Assembly: GCA_963760735.1 (NCBI GenBank)
Contig: CAVXEB010000004.1
Coordinates: 1,116,001-1,180,000 of the forward strand
Source: CF-46 sp963760735
GTDB lineage: Bacteria; Chloroflexota; Limnocylindria; Limnocylindrales; CSP1-4
Direction: 5' to 3'
DNA: 64,000 nt
The position numbers and the translations under genes were made by a program. Under the pieces are notes generated by a model, which saw only the letters and a program-made list of their open reading frames with translations, was not told where the DNA came from and searched no databases. Below, piece by piece: positions 1 through 10,641 of the stretch (positions are counted from its first letter, which is position 1; each line of letters opens with the position of its first letter).

Positions 1-54
1 GCAGGGTCCGCCCCGGACGGCGGTACCACCGGCGTGCGCCGCTGGTACCTCTAG
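1..54 (+). CDS. Possible C-terminal end of a gene entering from the left
   Basis: Frame 1 from the window edge stays open to a TAG at 52-54 and would encode about 17 residues ending in RRWYL. It lies on the same strand as the two genes that follow. No domain can be recognised in so short a piece, and an open frame this short can occur by chance in GC-rich DNA, so this is only a candidate. Confidence 0.25.
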   Translation, partial: AGSAPDGGTTGVRRWYL

Positions 55-141
55 CGGACTCCATCACACCCCCCACCGGCGACCACAATGCGGCCACGCC
101 CTGACCCCCTGCAGCGCGCCACCTGGAGAGGCATACGACGC

Positions 142-1803
142 ATGGCCACGACCGACGCCAAGAGCGGATTCCGGCTCCCGTGGAGCACTGACCGCCCGAC
201 CGACGCGACCGACGAGCCCAATGGCGACTCGGCCGACAACGGTTGGCCGGCCAATGACTCCGCCGCCGAGTTGACCGCCGACGCCCCCGCGCCGACCGAG
301 GCCGTCGCCGACGCCGCGGCCGAGCCGGCCACCGACGCGGCCGACGCCCCCGTCGCCGCCGCTGTCGAGCCCGCCGCGGCACCCGCCGCCAAGTCGAGCG
401 GGAAGAAGCCGAACAAGTTCCTCGCCGACCTGACGAAGGCGATGCAGGCCGCGGCGGAAGACGCCCGCGGTCGCGCGCTGAGCCAGCTCCAGGCCGACGC
501 GAAGACGCACGTCGAGTCGATCCACGGCCGGTCCGCGACCGAGGCTGCCGACCTGCGCCGGAACGCCGACGACGACGTCGCCGCCGTCCGCGAGTGGTCG
601 AAGGCCGAGATCGCCCGGGTCCGCGAGGAGACCGAGCAGAAGATCACCGACCGCAAGTCTCGACTCGAGAAGGAGATCGAGCAGCATGCGGGCGTCATCG
701 AGCGCGAGATCGAGGCCGTCCAGGGCCTGGTCGCCGCGTTCGAGGCCGAGATGGCCACCTTCTTCGAGCGACTGCTCGCCGAAGAGGATCCGACCCGGTT
801 CGCGACGATGGCCGAGAACCTGCCCGAGCCGCCGTCGTTCGACGACCTGACGGCCGTCGCCGTCGCCATGGCCGACGAGGTCGAACCGCCCGTCGAGGCG
901 GTCGCCGACGAGCCGGTCGAGGCCGTCGAGACCCCGGTCGATGCCGAGGGTGTCGCGGAGACGGTCGAGGCCGACGCCGCGATCGAGACCGAGACGCTCG
1001 AGACCGGGACGCTCGAGACGGACGCCGAGACCGCCACCGAGGACGCCACCGAGGCTGCGGCCGACGAGGCCGGCACGGCCGAGGCGGTCGTCCAGGAGCC
1101 CGCCGAGGCGATCGCCGATGGTGGGGCCGCCACCGAGTCGACCGACGCCGAGGGCGCCGTCGCCGGCGAGTTCGCCGGGATGGGCGAGGGCGTGGACGGC
1201 GACGGAGAGGTCGACCGCGAAGCCGCGTTCGCCGCGATCCAGGCCGCCGCCGAGGCTGCCGCCAGCGCCGAGGTCGCAGCCGATGCAGCGGCCCGCGCCG
1301 AGGCCGTCGCAGACGTCGCGATCGAGATCATCGGCAACCACGACGAGGCCGAGGGCGAGGCCGACCCGCGCTACGCGGCGCTCGGACTCACGCCGGACTT
1401 CGACGCGGCCGAGGCGGAGGCGCTCGCCAGCGCCGAGGCATCGCGCGACGACGAGATCCCGGTCATCGGTGACGACGCGCTCGCCGCCCGGCTCGCCGGC
1501 CTCGTGCCGACGAAGGGCAAGGGCGCCTCCGGCGACGCGACCCACTCGCAGGTCATCGTGACCGGGCTGGTCAGCGTCGCGAGCATCGCCAGCTTCAAGC
1601 GCCACCTGGGCCGGGTCGCCGGCGTCCAGTCGGTCGGCGTCTCGTCCGGACCGGACGGCGAGTTCATCTTCGCGGTCTCGCACTCGACCGAGACGAGCCT
1701 CCGCGATGCGATCCCGTCGCTCCCGAGCTTCCAGGCCCGGGTCACGGGCTCGACGGACGGCGCCATCAACGTCACCGCTCACGACCCGGAGGCGGACGGC
1801 TAG
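142..1803 (+). CDS. Ala/Glu-rich coiled-coil protein with a small C-terminal alpha/beta domain
   Basis: About 553 aa. I chose the ATG at 142 (MATTDAKSGF) because GGAGAGG lies about 10 nt upstream; the earlier ATG at 88 has none. Residues ~1-95 are Ala/Pro/Asp-rich and probably disordered. Residues ~95-260 are rich in Glu, Arg and Ala and look like a long coiled coil. Residues ~260-440 are a very acidic Ala/Glu/Thr linker. The last ~85 residues return to a folded composition (start SQVIVTGLVSVAS), with an alternating beta/alpha look resembling ferredoxin-like folds. No signal peptide or membrane segment is seen. It ends 56 nt before a CpaE/MinD-like ATPase, so it may be the scaffold or partner of that ATPase in a polar or pilus-assembly system. 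That role is inference from adjacency. Confidence 0.75.
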   Translation: MATTDAKSGFRLPWSTDRPTDATDEPNGDSADNGWPANDSAAELTADAPAPTEAVADAAAEPATDAADAPVAAAVEPAAAPAAKSSGKKPNKFLADLTKAMQAAAEDARGRALSQLQADAKTHVESIHGRSATEAADLRRNADDDVAAVREWSKAEIARVREETEQKITDRKSRLEKEIEQHAGVIEREIEAVQGLVAAFEAEMATFFERLLAEEDPTRFATMAENLPEPPSFDDLTAVAVAMADEVEPPVEAVADEPVEAVETPVDAEGVAETVEADAAIETETLETGTLETDAETATEDATEAAADEAGTAEAVVQEPAEAIADGGAATESTDAEGAVAGEFAGMGEGVDGDGEVDREAAFAAIQAAAEAAASAEVAADAAARAEAVADVAIEIIGNHDEAEGEADPRYAALGLTPDFDAAEAEALASAEASRDDEIPVIGDDALAARLAGLVPTKGKGASGDATHSQVIVTGLVSVASIASFKRHLGRVAGVQSVGVSSGPDGEFIFAVSHSTETSLRDAIPSLPSFQARVTGSTDGAINVTAHDPEADG

Positions 1804-1859
1804 GCGGCGCGGCCGACGCGTCGTCCACCTCACCCACTCAGTCCATCGAAGGAGTACCC

Positions 1860-3095
1860 GTGGCGCGACCGGCGATCGTCATCGCACTCCCGGTCGCGGA
1901 GCGCAGGATCGTCGCTGACGAGCTGCGCTCCGCGGGTTTCGAGGCCATCACCGTCGGGGCGCCCGACGAGCTCGAGGCCTTGCTCCAGAACCGTCACGAC
2001 GTCGCCGTCGCGATCCTCGACGGCGAGACCGACCTCGACACGTCGCTCGAGTACTACGGCCTGCTCCACGAGGGATCGCGGAGCATCCCCGCCCTGATGG
2101 TGATGTCGGCGAGCGCGCTGGACCGGATGTTCAGCCCGGCCTCGGCCGACGAGTTCTTCAGCCGCCCGTACACCGCCGACTCGATCCGCTGGCGGGTCGA
2201 GGCGATGTGCATCCGCTCGATGACCGTCGATGACGGCTCCGGGCCGATCATCCAGGGCGGCTCGATGGAGATGGGCGACTGGTCGCGCCGCGCGACCGTC
2301 ATCGCAATCTTCAACCCGAAGGGCGGCGTGGGCAAGACGACGATCGCGACGAACCTCGCGTCGGCGCTTCAGCTCCACCGCCAGCAGAAGGTCCTCCTGA
2401 TCGACGCCGACACGGTGACCGGTCACGTCACCACGTCGCTCGGCCTCGAGCAGGTCCGGACCGTCGCCGACAGCTGGCGCGATCAGGCCGAGGGCGGCCC
2501 GGTCGAGACGCTGCTCGATCTTGCGGCACCACATCCGTCCGGACTGTCGGTCGTCTCGATGACGTCGTCGCCGCTGAACACGGAGGTCCTCGAGCCGACC
2601 CGGGTCGCCGACGCGATCGCGGCCACCCGGCCGACCTTCGACTTCATCATCATCGACCTCCACCCGTCGTACTCGAACCTGAACCTGGCGGTCTTCGAGA
2701 AGGCCGACCGGATCCTCGTCCCGGTCACGCCGGACGTACCCGCGCTCCGCGCCGCCGTTCAGCTCCGCGACGTCGCCGTCGAGGTCGGGCTGCAGGATCG
2801 TCTCGCGCTCGTCGTCAACCGGGCGAACAGCGGCGTGTCGGTCGCGGACATGGAGCGGACCGTCGGGATGTCGGCGTTGGCGCTGGTCCGCTCGGGCGGG
2901 CTGCTGTTCGTTCGCGCCGCCAACGAGGGCCGGACGGTCATCGAGATGTATCCGAAGGAGAAGATCACCGAGGACTTCGACGCCCTCGCAGATCGGCTCG
3001 TCCGGACCCACGTCCCCGAGCCCTCGCCGTCGACTGCCGCCCAGCGCGCCGGCTTCCGGCTGTTCAACCGGACGAAGGAAGCCGCCCGGGTCTGA
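1860..3095 (+). CDS. CpaE/MinD-like ATPase with N-terminal receiver-like domain
   Basis: 411 aa, GTG start with GAAGGAG 5 nt upstream. Residues ~1-125 resemble a response-regulator receiver fold (start ARPAIVIALPVAERR), the arrangement of CpaE/TadZ proteins of type IV/Tad pilus systems. From residue ~150 follows a ParA/MinD (SIMIBI) ATPase: deviant Walker A KGGVGKTTIATN at ~155-166, the LIDAD Walker A' segment at ~180, and a hydrophobic Walker B-like IIIDLHPS at ~265. The family hydrolyses ATP at membranes or the nucleoid to position machines. No other tad/cpa gene is inside the window; more could lie to the left, where a gene fragment on the same strand ends. The substrate is therefore unknown. 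Its partner is probably the upstream coiled-coil protein. Confidence 0.85.
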   Translation: MARPAIVIALPVAERRIVADELRSAGFEAITVGAPDELEALLQNRHDVAVAILDGETDLDTSLEYYGLLHEGSRSIPALMVMSASALDRMFSPASADEFFSRPYTADSIRWRVEAMCIRSMTVDDGSGPIIQGGSMEMGDWSRRATVIAIFNPKGGVGKTTIATNLASALQLHRQQKVLLIDADTVTGHVTTSLGLEQVRTVADSWRDQAEGGPVETLLDLAAPHPSGLSVVSMTSSPLNTEVLEPTRVADAIAATRPTFDFIIIDLHPSYSNLNLAVFEKADRILVPVTPDVPALRAAVQLRDVAVEVGLQDRLALVVNRANSGVSVADMERTVGMSALALVRSGGLLFVRAANEGRTVIEMYPKEKITEDFDALADRLVRTHVPEPSPSTAAQRAGFRLFNRTKEAARV

Positions 3096-3550
3096 CCCGC
3101 CGCTTCGGGTTGCGGCGTTCGCCTCGCCCGCCGGCTCACGCGCCTTCTGTCGCCGCCCGCGCCGTCTGCCGCCGCCCGCGCCTTCTGCCGCCGCCGCCTT
3201 CTGCCGCCGCCCTCGCGCGCATGGCGACCGGCCATCGAGCGATCGCCGGACGGTTCGACCATGGCGTGGGGCCATGGTTCGTGAACGTGGTCCTGATCGG
3301 ACCCGATTCGGCACACGGGACGTGCGGTTCGACCATGGGACCGGGCCCCGGGCGGCACGAGCGATGCCAAGCGCGGCCACGAGCCACGCAACGATCCCTT
3401 GAGAGGATCGCCCACGCATGACCCCGGTGCCGCGGTTGTCATAAGGTGGCGGTCCGCCACGGCAGGCACGGTTCGCGGTCGTTCTGTGTCGGTCAGCCAC
3501 ACCCGGCAGGTCGAGCGGGCGACGACGGGCGGCAACGGGCGACGAGCCGG
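3096..3550. repeat. Non-coding region between convergent genes carrying tandem and inverted repeats
   Basis: No convincing gene is present. At ~3140-3212 are about four imperfect tandem units of 16-19 bp with the core CTTCTGCCGCCGCC. At 3259-3277 is a perfect inverted repeat CCATGGC-GTGGG-GCCATGG. A related half, CGGTTCGACCATGG, occurs at 3251 and again at 3325. CCACGCAACGATCCC at 3384-3398 recurs exactly at 49509-49523. Another perfect inverted repeat, GTGGCGG-T-CCGCCAC, lies at 3446-3460. The ATPase gene ends at the left and the HAD gene ends at the right, so one or more hairpins may serve as bidirectional terminators. Confidence 0.6.
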
Positions 3551-4204
3551 TCAGCCGTCCAGACGGCCGAGCACGGTCGCGAGCTCCCCGAGCCCCGCGA
3601 TCGTGGCAGCGGCTTCCGGCGGATCGCCGTCGAGCGCCTGGATCCAGCCCCACGGCCCGCGCCGGATGAAGATCGCCGTCATCCCGACCGCGGCCGCGGG
3701 CCGGACGTCGTTGTCGATCCGATCGCCGACATAGGCGATCTCGCCGACGGGCAGGGCCAGCTCGGCGGCCACGCGCTCGAAGAACCGCGGATCCGGCTTG
3801 TGGACGCCCCAGGCCGACGACGTCGCGACGAAGTCGACGATCAACCCGAGGTCGCGGAGGGCGGTCTCGGCGCGCGCCGGCTGGTTGCCGACGACGCCGA
3901 CCCGGTAGCCCGCGGCGCGGACGTCCCGCAGACACGCCGCGGCGTCCGGATAGAGGTCCTCCGCGACGATCGTGTCCGGCTGACCGGCGGCCTCTCGCTT
4001 CCGCAGCTCGTCGCCCAGGTCCAGGTCGGGCCGGAAGATCCGGAACGGCTCGCGATGATCGCTTCCTCCGCGGGCAATGACCGCGCCGCACACCGCATGG
4101 AACGTCAGCCGCGGAATACCGAGCCAGTCGGCCCAGGCCGACCATGCCCGGGTCTCGTCGACGAGCGTCTCGCCGACGTCGAAGACGACGGCCCGGATCG
4201 TCAC
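3551..4204 (-). CDS. HAD-superfamily hydrolase
   Basis: 217 aa, the usual size for a subfamily IA HAD phosphatase. HAD motif I is near the N-terminus as FDVGETL (nucleophile Asp ~9; the second acidic position is replaced by the GET form common in putative HAD hydrolases). Motif II is the VGNQP segment at ~112. Motif III Lys is in HKPDP at ~140. Motif IV acidic residues are in GDRIDND at ~165. The protein is cytosolic and probably dephosphorylates a small metabolite; specificity cannot be read from sequence. It is the last gene of a minus-strand series, 76 nt downstream of the unknown 4281-4934 gene. Confidence 0.85.
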   Translation of the reverse strand: MTIRAVVFDVGETLVDETRAWSAWADWLGIPRLTFHAVCGAVIARGGSDHREPFRIFRPDLDLGDELRKREAAGQPDTIVAEDLYPDAAACLRDVRAAGYRVGVVGNQPARAETALRDLGLIVDFVATSSAWGVHKPDPRFFERVAAELALPVGEIAYVGDRIDNDVRPAAAVGMTAIFIRRGPWGWIQALDGDPPEAAATIAGLGELATVLGRLDG

Positions 4205-4280
4205 GACGCGGGGCGACGAACCGGAGCGCGACGACCCGCGGGACGGCGAGTCGAGGTGGACCGATCGATGCGACGCGCGG

Positions 4281-4934
4281 TCAGGACCGGTCCGTCCAGG
4301 TCGTCCCTCCGAGCGGCTGGCCCGGCAGCTTCTGGGCCTTCGTCCCGGTCCGCTTGTCGATCTGTTCGACGCCGCGCAGGTAGAACCTGTTCACGAGAAC
4401 CGTGTCGACGTCCGGGTCGCCGACGCGCTGATCGCCGTACCAGGCGACCGCATCGACGACGGCGACGAACATCTCGGTCCCGCGATCGAGCAGCCGCTCG
4501 GGCTCCGTGCCGGGATGGAGATACACCGTCCCGACGACGCGGAACGGCGGCGCCTCGAGCGACACGTCGTACGAGACCTTGTGGACGCGGTGCGCCGACC
4601 GCTCCTCGTCGGTGAGCTCTGGAAGCGAGCCCTCGCCGGCCAGGACGAGGATCAGGTCATACGGGTCGACGCTCCGCAGGCCCGGGGCCTCGGCAAAGCC
4701 GGAAGAGCCGTCGATCGGAGCCCACTGGACGTCGTGGATCGCAACCGACTCGCGCTTGTTCAGGGCGTCGGACAGCCGCCCGTCCACGTCCATCCGCCCG
4801 ACGAGCCGCCACTCCTCGGTGACCCCGTCGAACGCGACGCCCGTCCGGGCGACGCGCGCGGACTGAGCCGGGGCGGCTGCCGAAGCCGGTTTGCCTGCGT
4901 CCGTCTTCTTCCTGCGCAGGAAGTTCAGCGGCAC
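4281..4934 (-). CDS. Conserved-looking protein of unknown function
   Basis: 217 aa; I do not recognise the family. The N-terminus starts MPLNFLRRKK and continues through a low-complexity Ala/Lys stretch to residue ~35. The remainder (~35-200) is a compact, mixed alpha/beta-looking domain without membrane segments, signal peptide or Cys clusters, and the tail is Lys/Gly-rich. It starts 19 nt after the acetyl-CoA synthetase stop, so the two are probably co-transcribed. The basic N-terminus could contact membrane or nucleic acid, but nothing shows this directly. Codon use is like its neighbours. Confidence 0.7.
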   Translation of the reverse strand: MPLNFLRRKKTDAGKPASAAAPAQSARVARTGVAFDGVTEEWRLVGRMDVDGRLSDALNKRESVAIHDVQWAPIDGSSGFAEAPGLRSVDPYDLILVLAGEGSLPELTDEERSAHRVHKVSYDVSLEAPPFRVVGTVYLHPGTEPERLLDRGTEMFVAVVDAVAWYGDQRVGDPDVDTVLVNRFYLRGVEQIDKRTGTKAQKLPGQPLGGTTWTDRS

Positions 4935-4953
4935 GCAGGTCCCCTCGCCTGGG

Positions 4954-6921
<1,968 letters not shown>

Positions 6922-7019
6922 GTGGGCCTCTCCTGCGGGGATGTGCGAGACGCGCCGCGGGACGCGGGGCTGAGCCCGCCCATTCTACGCGGGCGGCCGG
7001 GGGCAGCCGTCACCAGGGA

Positions 7020-7928
7020 TCAGTCGTCACTCGTGGCGAGGTCGTCGTCGCTGGGGGCGGCGATCACCGGGACGGCGATCGGCGGCGAGCCCGGCAGCTG
7101 GATGCCGTTCCGGGCAAACGCCTCGAGCAGGAGCTTGCGGAACTCGCCGCCGGCTGCCCACTGTTCCGACGCCCGGACGGTGCCGAGGATCTTCAGCGTG
7201 ACGCCGCCCTCGTTGATCGCCTCGACGCGCTCGACGCGCGGCGGCTCGAGGATCCGCCGGCGCCAGACCGGATCGGCCGCCATCTGCTTGCCGAGCTGCT
7301 CGACGACCCGGGTGGCCTCGTCGATGTCCGTCCCGTAGGCGACGGTGATGTCCTGGTTGATCCGGGCCCAGGTCCGGGTCCGGTTGCTCGCGACCAGGAC
7401 CTGGCCGTTCGGCACGGTATGGACGACGCCGTCGAGGTCGCGGAGGGTCGTCCGGCGGAGGCTGAAGTCCTCGACCGTGCCGCTGACGCCAGCCAGGGTC
7501 ACGACGTCGCCCTTGCTGTACTGGTTCTCGATGAGGATCAGAGCACCGTTGAGGTAGTCGCGGACGAGGCTCTGGGCGCCGAAGCCGATGGCGATCCCGA
7601 CGATGCCGAGACCCGCGATCGCGGGCCCGATGTTCAGGCCGAGTGCGCCGAGGACCATCAGCCCGGCGATCGCGACGATGAAGAACTGGAGGACGGTGCC
7701 GCCCAGCGCGTCCAGCGTGTCCATCCGCTTCTTGACCTCGACCGCGGACAGCTCCTGGGCCGTCCCTTCGGTCGCCTCCCGGTCGATCAGCGTCTTGAGG
7801 ACGCCATGGACGAAGAGCCTGGCGAGCCTCAGGGCGATGAACGCCACCACGACGATGACGAGGATCTGCAGCCCCGTCGTGCGGAGCACCTCGAGGATCG
7901 TGCTGAGCGGCGGCTTGTTCGGGTCCAT
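7020..7928 (-). CDS. MscS-family mechanosensitive ion channel
   Basis: 302 aa, similar to E. coli MscS (286). Residues ~12-35 form the first membrane helix, ~80-105 the second and ~105-140 the pore-lining helix, rich in Gly/Ala (segment GIAIGFGAQSLVRDYLNG). The beta domain follows (ENQYSKGDVV at ~155), then the alpha/beta C-terminal domain ending near ~275. The last ~25 residues are an acidic tail. The family releases solutes on hypo-osmotic shock. The gene stands alone between acs and the IclR gene, 27 nt from the latter. Confidence 0.92.
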   Translation of the reverse strand: MDPNKPPLSTILEVLRTTGLQILVIVVVAFIALRLARLFVHGVLKTLIDREATEGTAQELSAVEVKKRMDTLDALGGTVLQFFIVAIAGLMVLGALGLNIGPAIAGLGIVGIAIGFGAQSLVRDYLNGALILIENQYSKGDVVTLAGVSGTVEDFSLRRTTLRDLDGVVHTVPNGQVLVASNRTRTWARINQDITVAYGTDIDEATRVVEQLGKQMAADPVWRRRILEPPRVERVEAINEGGVTLKILGTVRASEQWAAGGEFRKLLLEAFARNGIQLPGSPPIAVPVIAAPSDDDLATSDD

Positions 7929-7955
7929 CGCCCCGATGGTAGCCGCGGACCGGGG

Positions 7956-8864
7956 TCAGGAAGCGGCCGCGACCTCGCGGGCCAGCTCGTCGCCCGCCGT
8001 GCCGCTGGACGACGCGGGGGGCAACGGCGCCGGCTCGCTCGCCGCGAGCGACGAGTTCGTGAGCGCCTGGGCAAGGGACGGCTGGGCGGCCGTCGCCGTG
8101 CCCGTCCCGCCGAGCCGGACGGAGATCGCGGCGGCGGCCTCCCGGGCCTGAGCGGCGAGCTCCGGGATCCGGCGCGGCGTCAGCCGGAACGCGGGGCCCC
8201 AGATGTCGACGGCTGCGATCACGTTCCCGCGGGCGTCGTGGACCGGGGCCGCGACGGCGTTCAGCCCCATCTCGAACTCGCCGAGCGCCGTGGCGTAGCC
8301 GCGCCGCCGGATCCGGGCCAGCTCCTCGAGCAGCGGCTCGAGCTCGGTGATCGTCCGCTCGGTGTAGCTGAGCAGGCCGCGCCGGACGATCCGGAGGACC
8401 TCGCGCTCGGCGACGGCGGCGAGGAGGACCTTGCCGGACGCGACGCAGTGGAGCGGGGTCGACCGGCCGGTCCAGTCGCCGACGGCGATCAGGTTCGGGC
8501 CGTCGGCCTGGGCGACGGTCAGCAGGGAATCCCCGTCGAGGACCCCCAGCCCGGTCGTCTCATGCGTCAGTCGGGCGAGACGCTCCAGCTCCGGCATCGA
8601 GATCCCGCGGAGATCGAGGGTCCGCTCGGCCCGCTCGGCGAGCCGGATCACGACGAGGCCGAGCCGGTACTTGCCCGTCTCGTCGTCCTGCTCAACGAGG
8701 CCGCGCTTCTGGAGCGTCGCGAGCAGGCGGGACGCGGTCGACTTGTGGAGGCCGAGCCGGCGGGCAAGCTCCGTGACACCGGCCTCGCCCTGGGAATCCC
8801 CCAGCGCGAGCAGCAGAGCCGCGGCCCGGTCGACCGAGCGGACGGCGTTTCCGTCGAGGACCAT
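7956..8864 (-). CDS. IclR-family transcriptional regulator
   Basis: 302 aa. The N-terminal winged HTH spans residues ~6-65 (VTELARRLGLHKSTASRLL matches the family recognition region) and the effector-binding IclR domain ~75-250. The C-terminal ~50 residues are an Ala/Pro/Ser-rich extension that is longer than usual and probably disordered. IclR proteins typically control an adjacent catabolic operon in response to a small acid. The best local candidate target is the class III aminotransferase gene that ends 60 nt upstream on the same strand, so the two may form one unit. That target is inference. Confidence 0.92.
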   Translation of the reverse strand: MVLDGNAVRSVDRAAALLLALGDSQGEAGVTELARRLGLHKSTASRLLATLQKRGLVEQDDETGKYRLGLVVIRLAERAERTLDLRGISMPELERLARLTHETTGLGVLDGDSLLTVAQADGPNLIAVGDWTGRSTPLHCVASGKVLLAAVAEREVLRIVRRGLLSYTERTITELEPLLEELARIRRRGYATALGEFEMGLNAVAAPVHDARGNVIAAVDIWGPAFRLTPRRIPELAAQAREAAAAISVRLGGTGTATAAQPSLAQALTNSSLAASEPAPLPPASSSGTAGDELAREVAAAS

Positions 8865-8924
8865 CGATCTGTTGCTCCTGTCCAGCGTGGTTGCGGGTCG
8901 GATCCGGCGACCGCAGTCTCCGGG

Positions 8925-10325
8925 TCAGCCCGCTGCGGTGTGGGCCTGCGCGCCCTGCGGACGATCGGCGACGACACTGCGCGCGCGATCGTCGAGCGCC
9001 GCGTGGAGGGAATCCTCGAAGATCGAGACGATCCGGTCGACCGTGTCGCCCGGGGCATGGGCCTCGCACATGAACCACGGCTCACGGCTGTCGGGCTCGG
9101 GCATCGCGCCGCGGGCGTGCATCCCGAACGCGACGGCGTCGTACAGCTCGTGGTCGGAGTTCGCCCAGTCGCGGTACTCCGTCGGAGCCTGCTCGGTGAA
9201 CATGATCCCGAACATCGACGGATGGCCCGTGAAGATGTACGGGATGCCGGTCGGGTTGAGAACCTCCCGCAGGCCATCCTGGACCCGCCGGCCGGTCGCG
9301 TGGATCGTCTCGAGGGCGTTCGTGTCGCGGAGGATCGACAGCGTCTTCACCGCCGCCGCCGCCGCCACCCGGTTGCCGGCGTACGTTCCGCCGTGACTGA
9401 CCTTGTCGGGCAGGACCTCCATGACCTCGCGCCGGCCGCCGAAGGCCGCCGCGGGATAGCCGTTGCCCATCGCCTTGGCGAAGGTCGCGAGGTCCGGCCG
9501 GATCCCGAAGTACTCGGCCGCGCCGCCCTTCGCGAAGCGGAAGCCGGTCTTCACCTCATCGAAGATCAGGAGGATCCCGAACTCCTCGGTCAGGGCCCGC
9601 ATCGCGGCGTGGAAGCCGGGCTGCGGCAGGATGCCCTGGGCGTTGCCGAGGACCGGCTCGACGATGACCGCGGCGATGTCCTTGCCCTGCTCCTCGAACA
9701 GCCGGCGCAGGAGCTCGATGTTGTTGTAGCGGGCGGGGATGATCGTGTCGGCGACCGCGTCCGGGATGCCACGGCCCCACGCCAGCCGGACCGGCCGATC
9801 GGCGTCGCCGAGCTCGCTCATGTCATCGGGCGTGACGGAGATCAGGGCGTAGTCGTGGACCCCGTGGTACTGGCCCTCGAACTTCACGATCTTGTCCCGG
9901 CCGGTGTAGGCACGGGCGACGCGCATCGCGTGCATCGTGGCCTCGGTGCCCGACACGGTCATCCGGGCCATCTCGACCCAGCCGGTGAGCTCGCAGATCA
10001 GCTCGATCGCCCGGACCTCGTCCTCCGTCGTCAGCGAGAAGCTGACGCCCTTCCGCATCTGCTCGTTGACGTAGTCGTCGACCCGCTCGTCGTTGTGGCC
10101 GAGGATCACCGGGCCGTAGCCCATCCGGAGGTCGATGTACTCGTTCTGGTCGAGGTCCCAGACGGTCCCGCCCTTGCCCCGGTCGAGGTAGATCGTCTGC
10201 TCGCCCCACGCCCGGAAGTTCGAGTTCGTGCCGCCGGGCAGTGACTTGAGCGCCCGGTGGTACATCTCGACCTGGCGGCTGCGGCGGAGGGGCGGAACGT
10301 CGGTCGACCGGGGGTCGGTGGCCAT
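8925..10325 (-). CDS. Class III PLP aminotransferase, glutamate-1-semialdehyde aminomutase-like
   Basis: About 466 aa. I prefer the ATG at 10325 (MATDPRSTDV), preceded by GGAG 11 nt upstream; the GTG at 10337 overlaps that Shine-Dalgarno site. PLP-fold landmarks are the Gly/Ser-Thr phosphate segment VSGTEATMHAMR at ~125, the Asp of LLIFDEVKTGFR at ~255, and the Schiff-base Lys in TFAKAMGNGYP at ~280. The family moves amino groups or does 1,2-amino shifts. A true hemL is expected in a tetrapyrrole context, which is absent, so this is more likely an omega-aminotransferase of a catabolic route controlled by the adjacent IclR protein. Substrate unknown. Confidence 0.9.
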   Translation of the reverse strand: MATDPRSTDVPPLRRSRQVEMYHRALKSLPGGTNSNFRAWGEQTIYLDRGKGGTVWDLDQNEYIDLRMGYGPVILGHNDERVDDYVNEQMRKGVSFSLTTEDEVRAIELICELTGWVEMARMTVSGTEATMHAMRVARAYTGRDKIVKFEGQYHGVHDYALISVTPDDMSELGDADRPVRLAWGRGIPDAVADTIIPARYNNIELLRRLFEEQGKDIAAVIVEPVLGNAQGILPQPGFHAAMRALTEEFGILLIFDEVKTGFRFAKGGAAEYFGIRPDLATFAKAMGNGYPAAAFGGRREVMEVLPDKVSHGGTYAGNRVAAAAAVKTLSILRDTNALETIHATGRRVQDGLREVLNPTGIPYIFTGHPSMFGIMFTEQAPTEYRDWANSDHELYDAVAFGMHARGAMPEPDSREPWFMCEAHAPGDTVDRIVSIFEDSLHAALDDRARSVVADRPQGAQAHTAAG

Positions 10326-10525
10326 GTGGAAACGCACTCCAACAAGTGGGCGGAACCGTCATGCGCGACGGGTGTTCCGGGGGGTGGGACGCTCGGCCGT
10401 CAATGTTGGCATAGGCGAGTGGTCCGAGTCAACGCGGATATCGCACGGATGCACCAAAACTCGTTCGAATCACGAGACATCGACCGTCTCTCGCAACGCC
10501 CCTCGCACCGAACTCAGGATGGGGC

Positions 10526-10545
10526 CCGAGTCCGCTGGGACTCGG
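10526..10545. repeat. Palindrome copy 1: CCGAGTCC-GCTG-GGACTCGG
   Basis: A perfect inverted repeat with 8-bp arms and a 4-nt centre, 160 nt upstream of the HTH/nuclease-like gene. It is one of four copies of the core GAGTCC-N4-GGACTC that bracket that gene; I did not find the core elsewhere in the window by eye. It could be an operator for the encoded HTH protein or a short RNA hairpin. Confidence 0.7.
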
Positions 10546-10621
10546 TTCCTGCAACAACCACGCTTGGGCGCGGTTCGCGGCCTGCACCCGGAGTCGACGG
10601 CCACGTTGATCCGGTCATCAG

Positions 10622-10641
10622 CCGAGTCCACCGGGACTCGG
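10622..10641. repeat. Palindrome copy 2: CCGAGTCC-ACCG-GGACTCGG
   Basis: Same 8-bp arms as copy 1 with a different 4-nt centre. It lies 96 bp downstream of copy 1 and 64 nt before the HTH/nuclease-like start codon, in the position expected for an autoregulatory operator. Confidence 0.7.

Noticed and set aside
64..1833. Long minus-strand frame opposite the coiled-coil gene
   Set aside because: Its Arg/Gly/Asp-rich composition is typical of an antisense frame in GC-rich DNA; the plus-strand frame has the Shine-Dalgarno and domain structure.
3140..3212. CRISPR array
   Set aside because: Units are contiguous, degenerate and without spacers; no cas gene is present.
3110..3421. 103-aa frame in the intergenic region
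   Set aside because: It is composed mainly of the tandem CGCC repeats and Arg/Ala, with no Shine-Dalgarno or domain.
1830..4145. 771-aa minus-strand frame
   Set aside because: It runs opposite the CpaE-like gene and over the HAD gene in another frame; it is low-complexity and has no domain.
7419..10244. 941-aa plus-strand frame
   Set aside because: Shadow of the MscS, IclR and aminotransferase genes, Arg/Asp/Gly-rich throughout.
10460..10476. T-arm-like sequence CTCGT-TCGAATC-ACGAG suggesting a tRNA
   Set aside because: The loop position does not match a tRNA T-loop and there are no acceptor, D or anticodon arms nearby.
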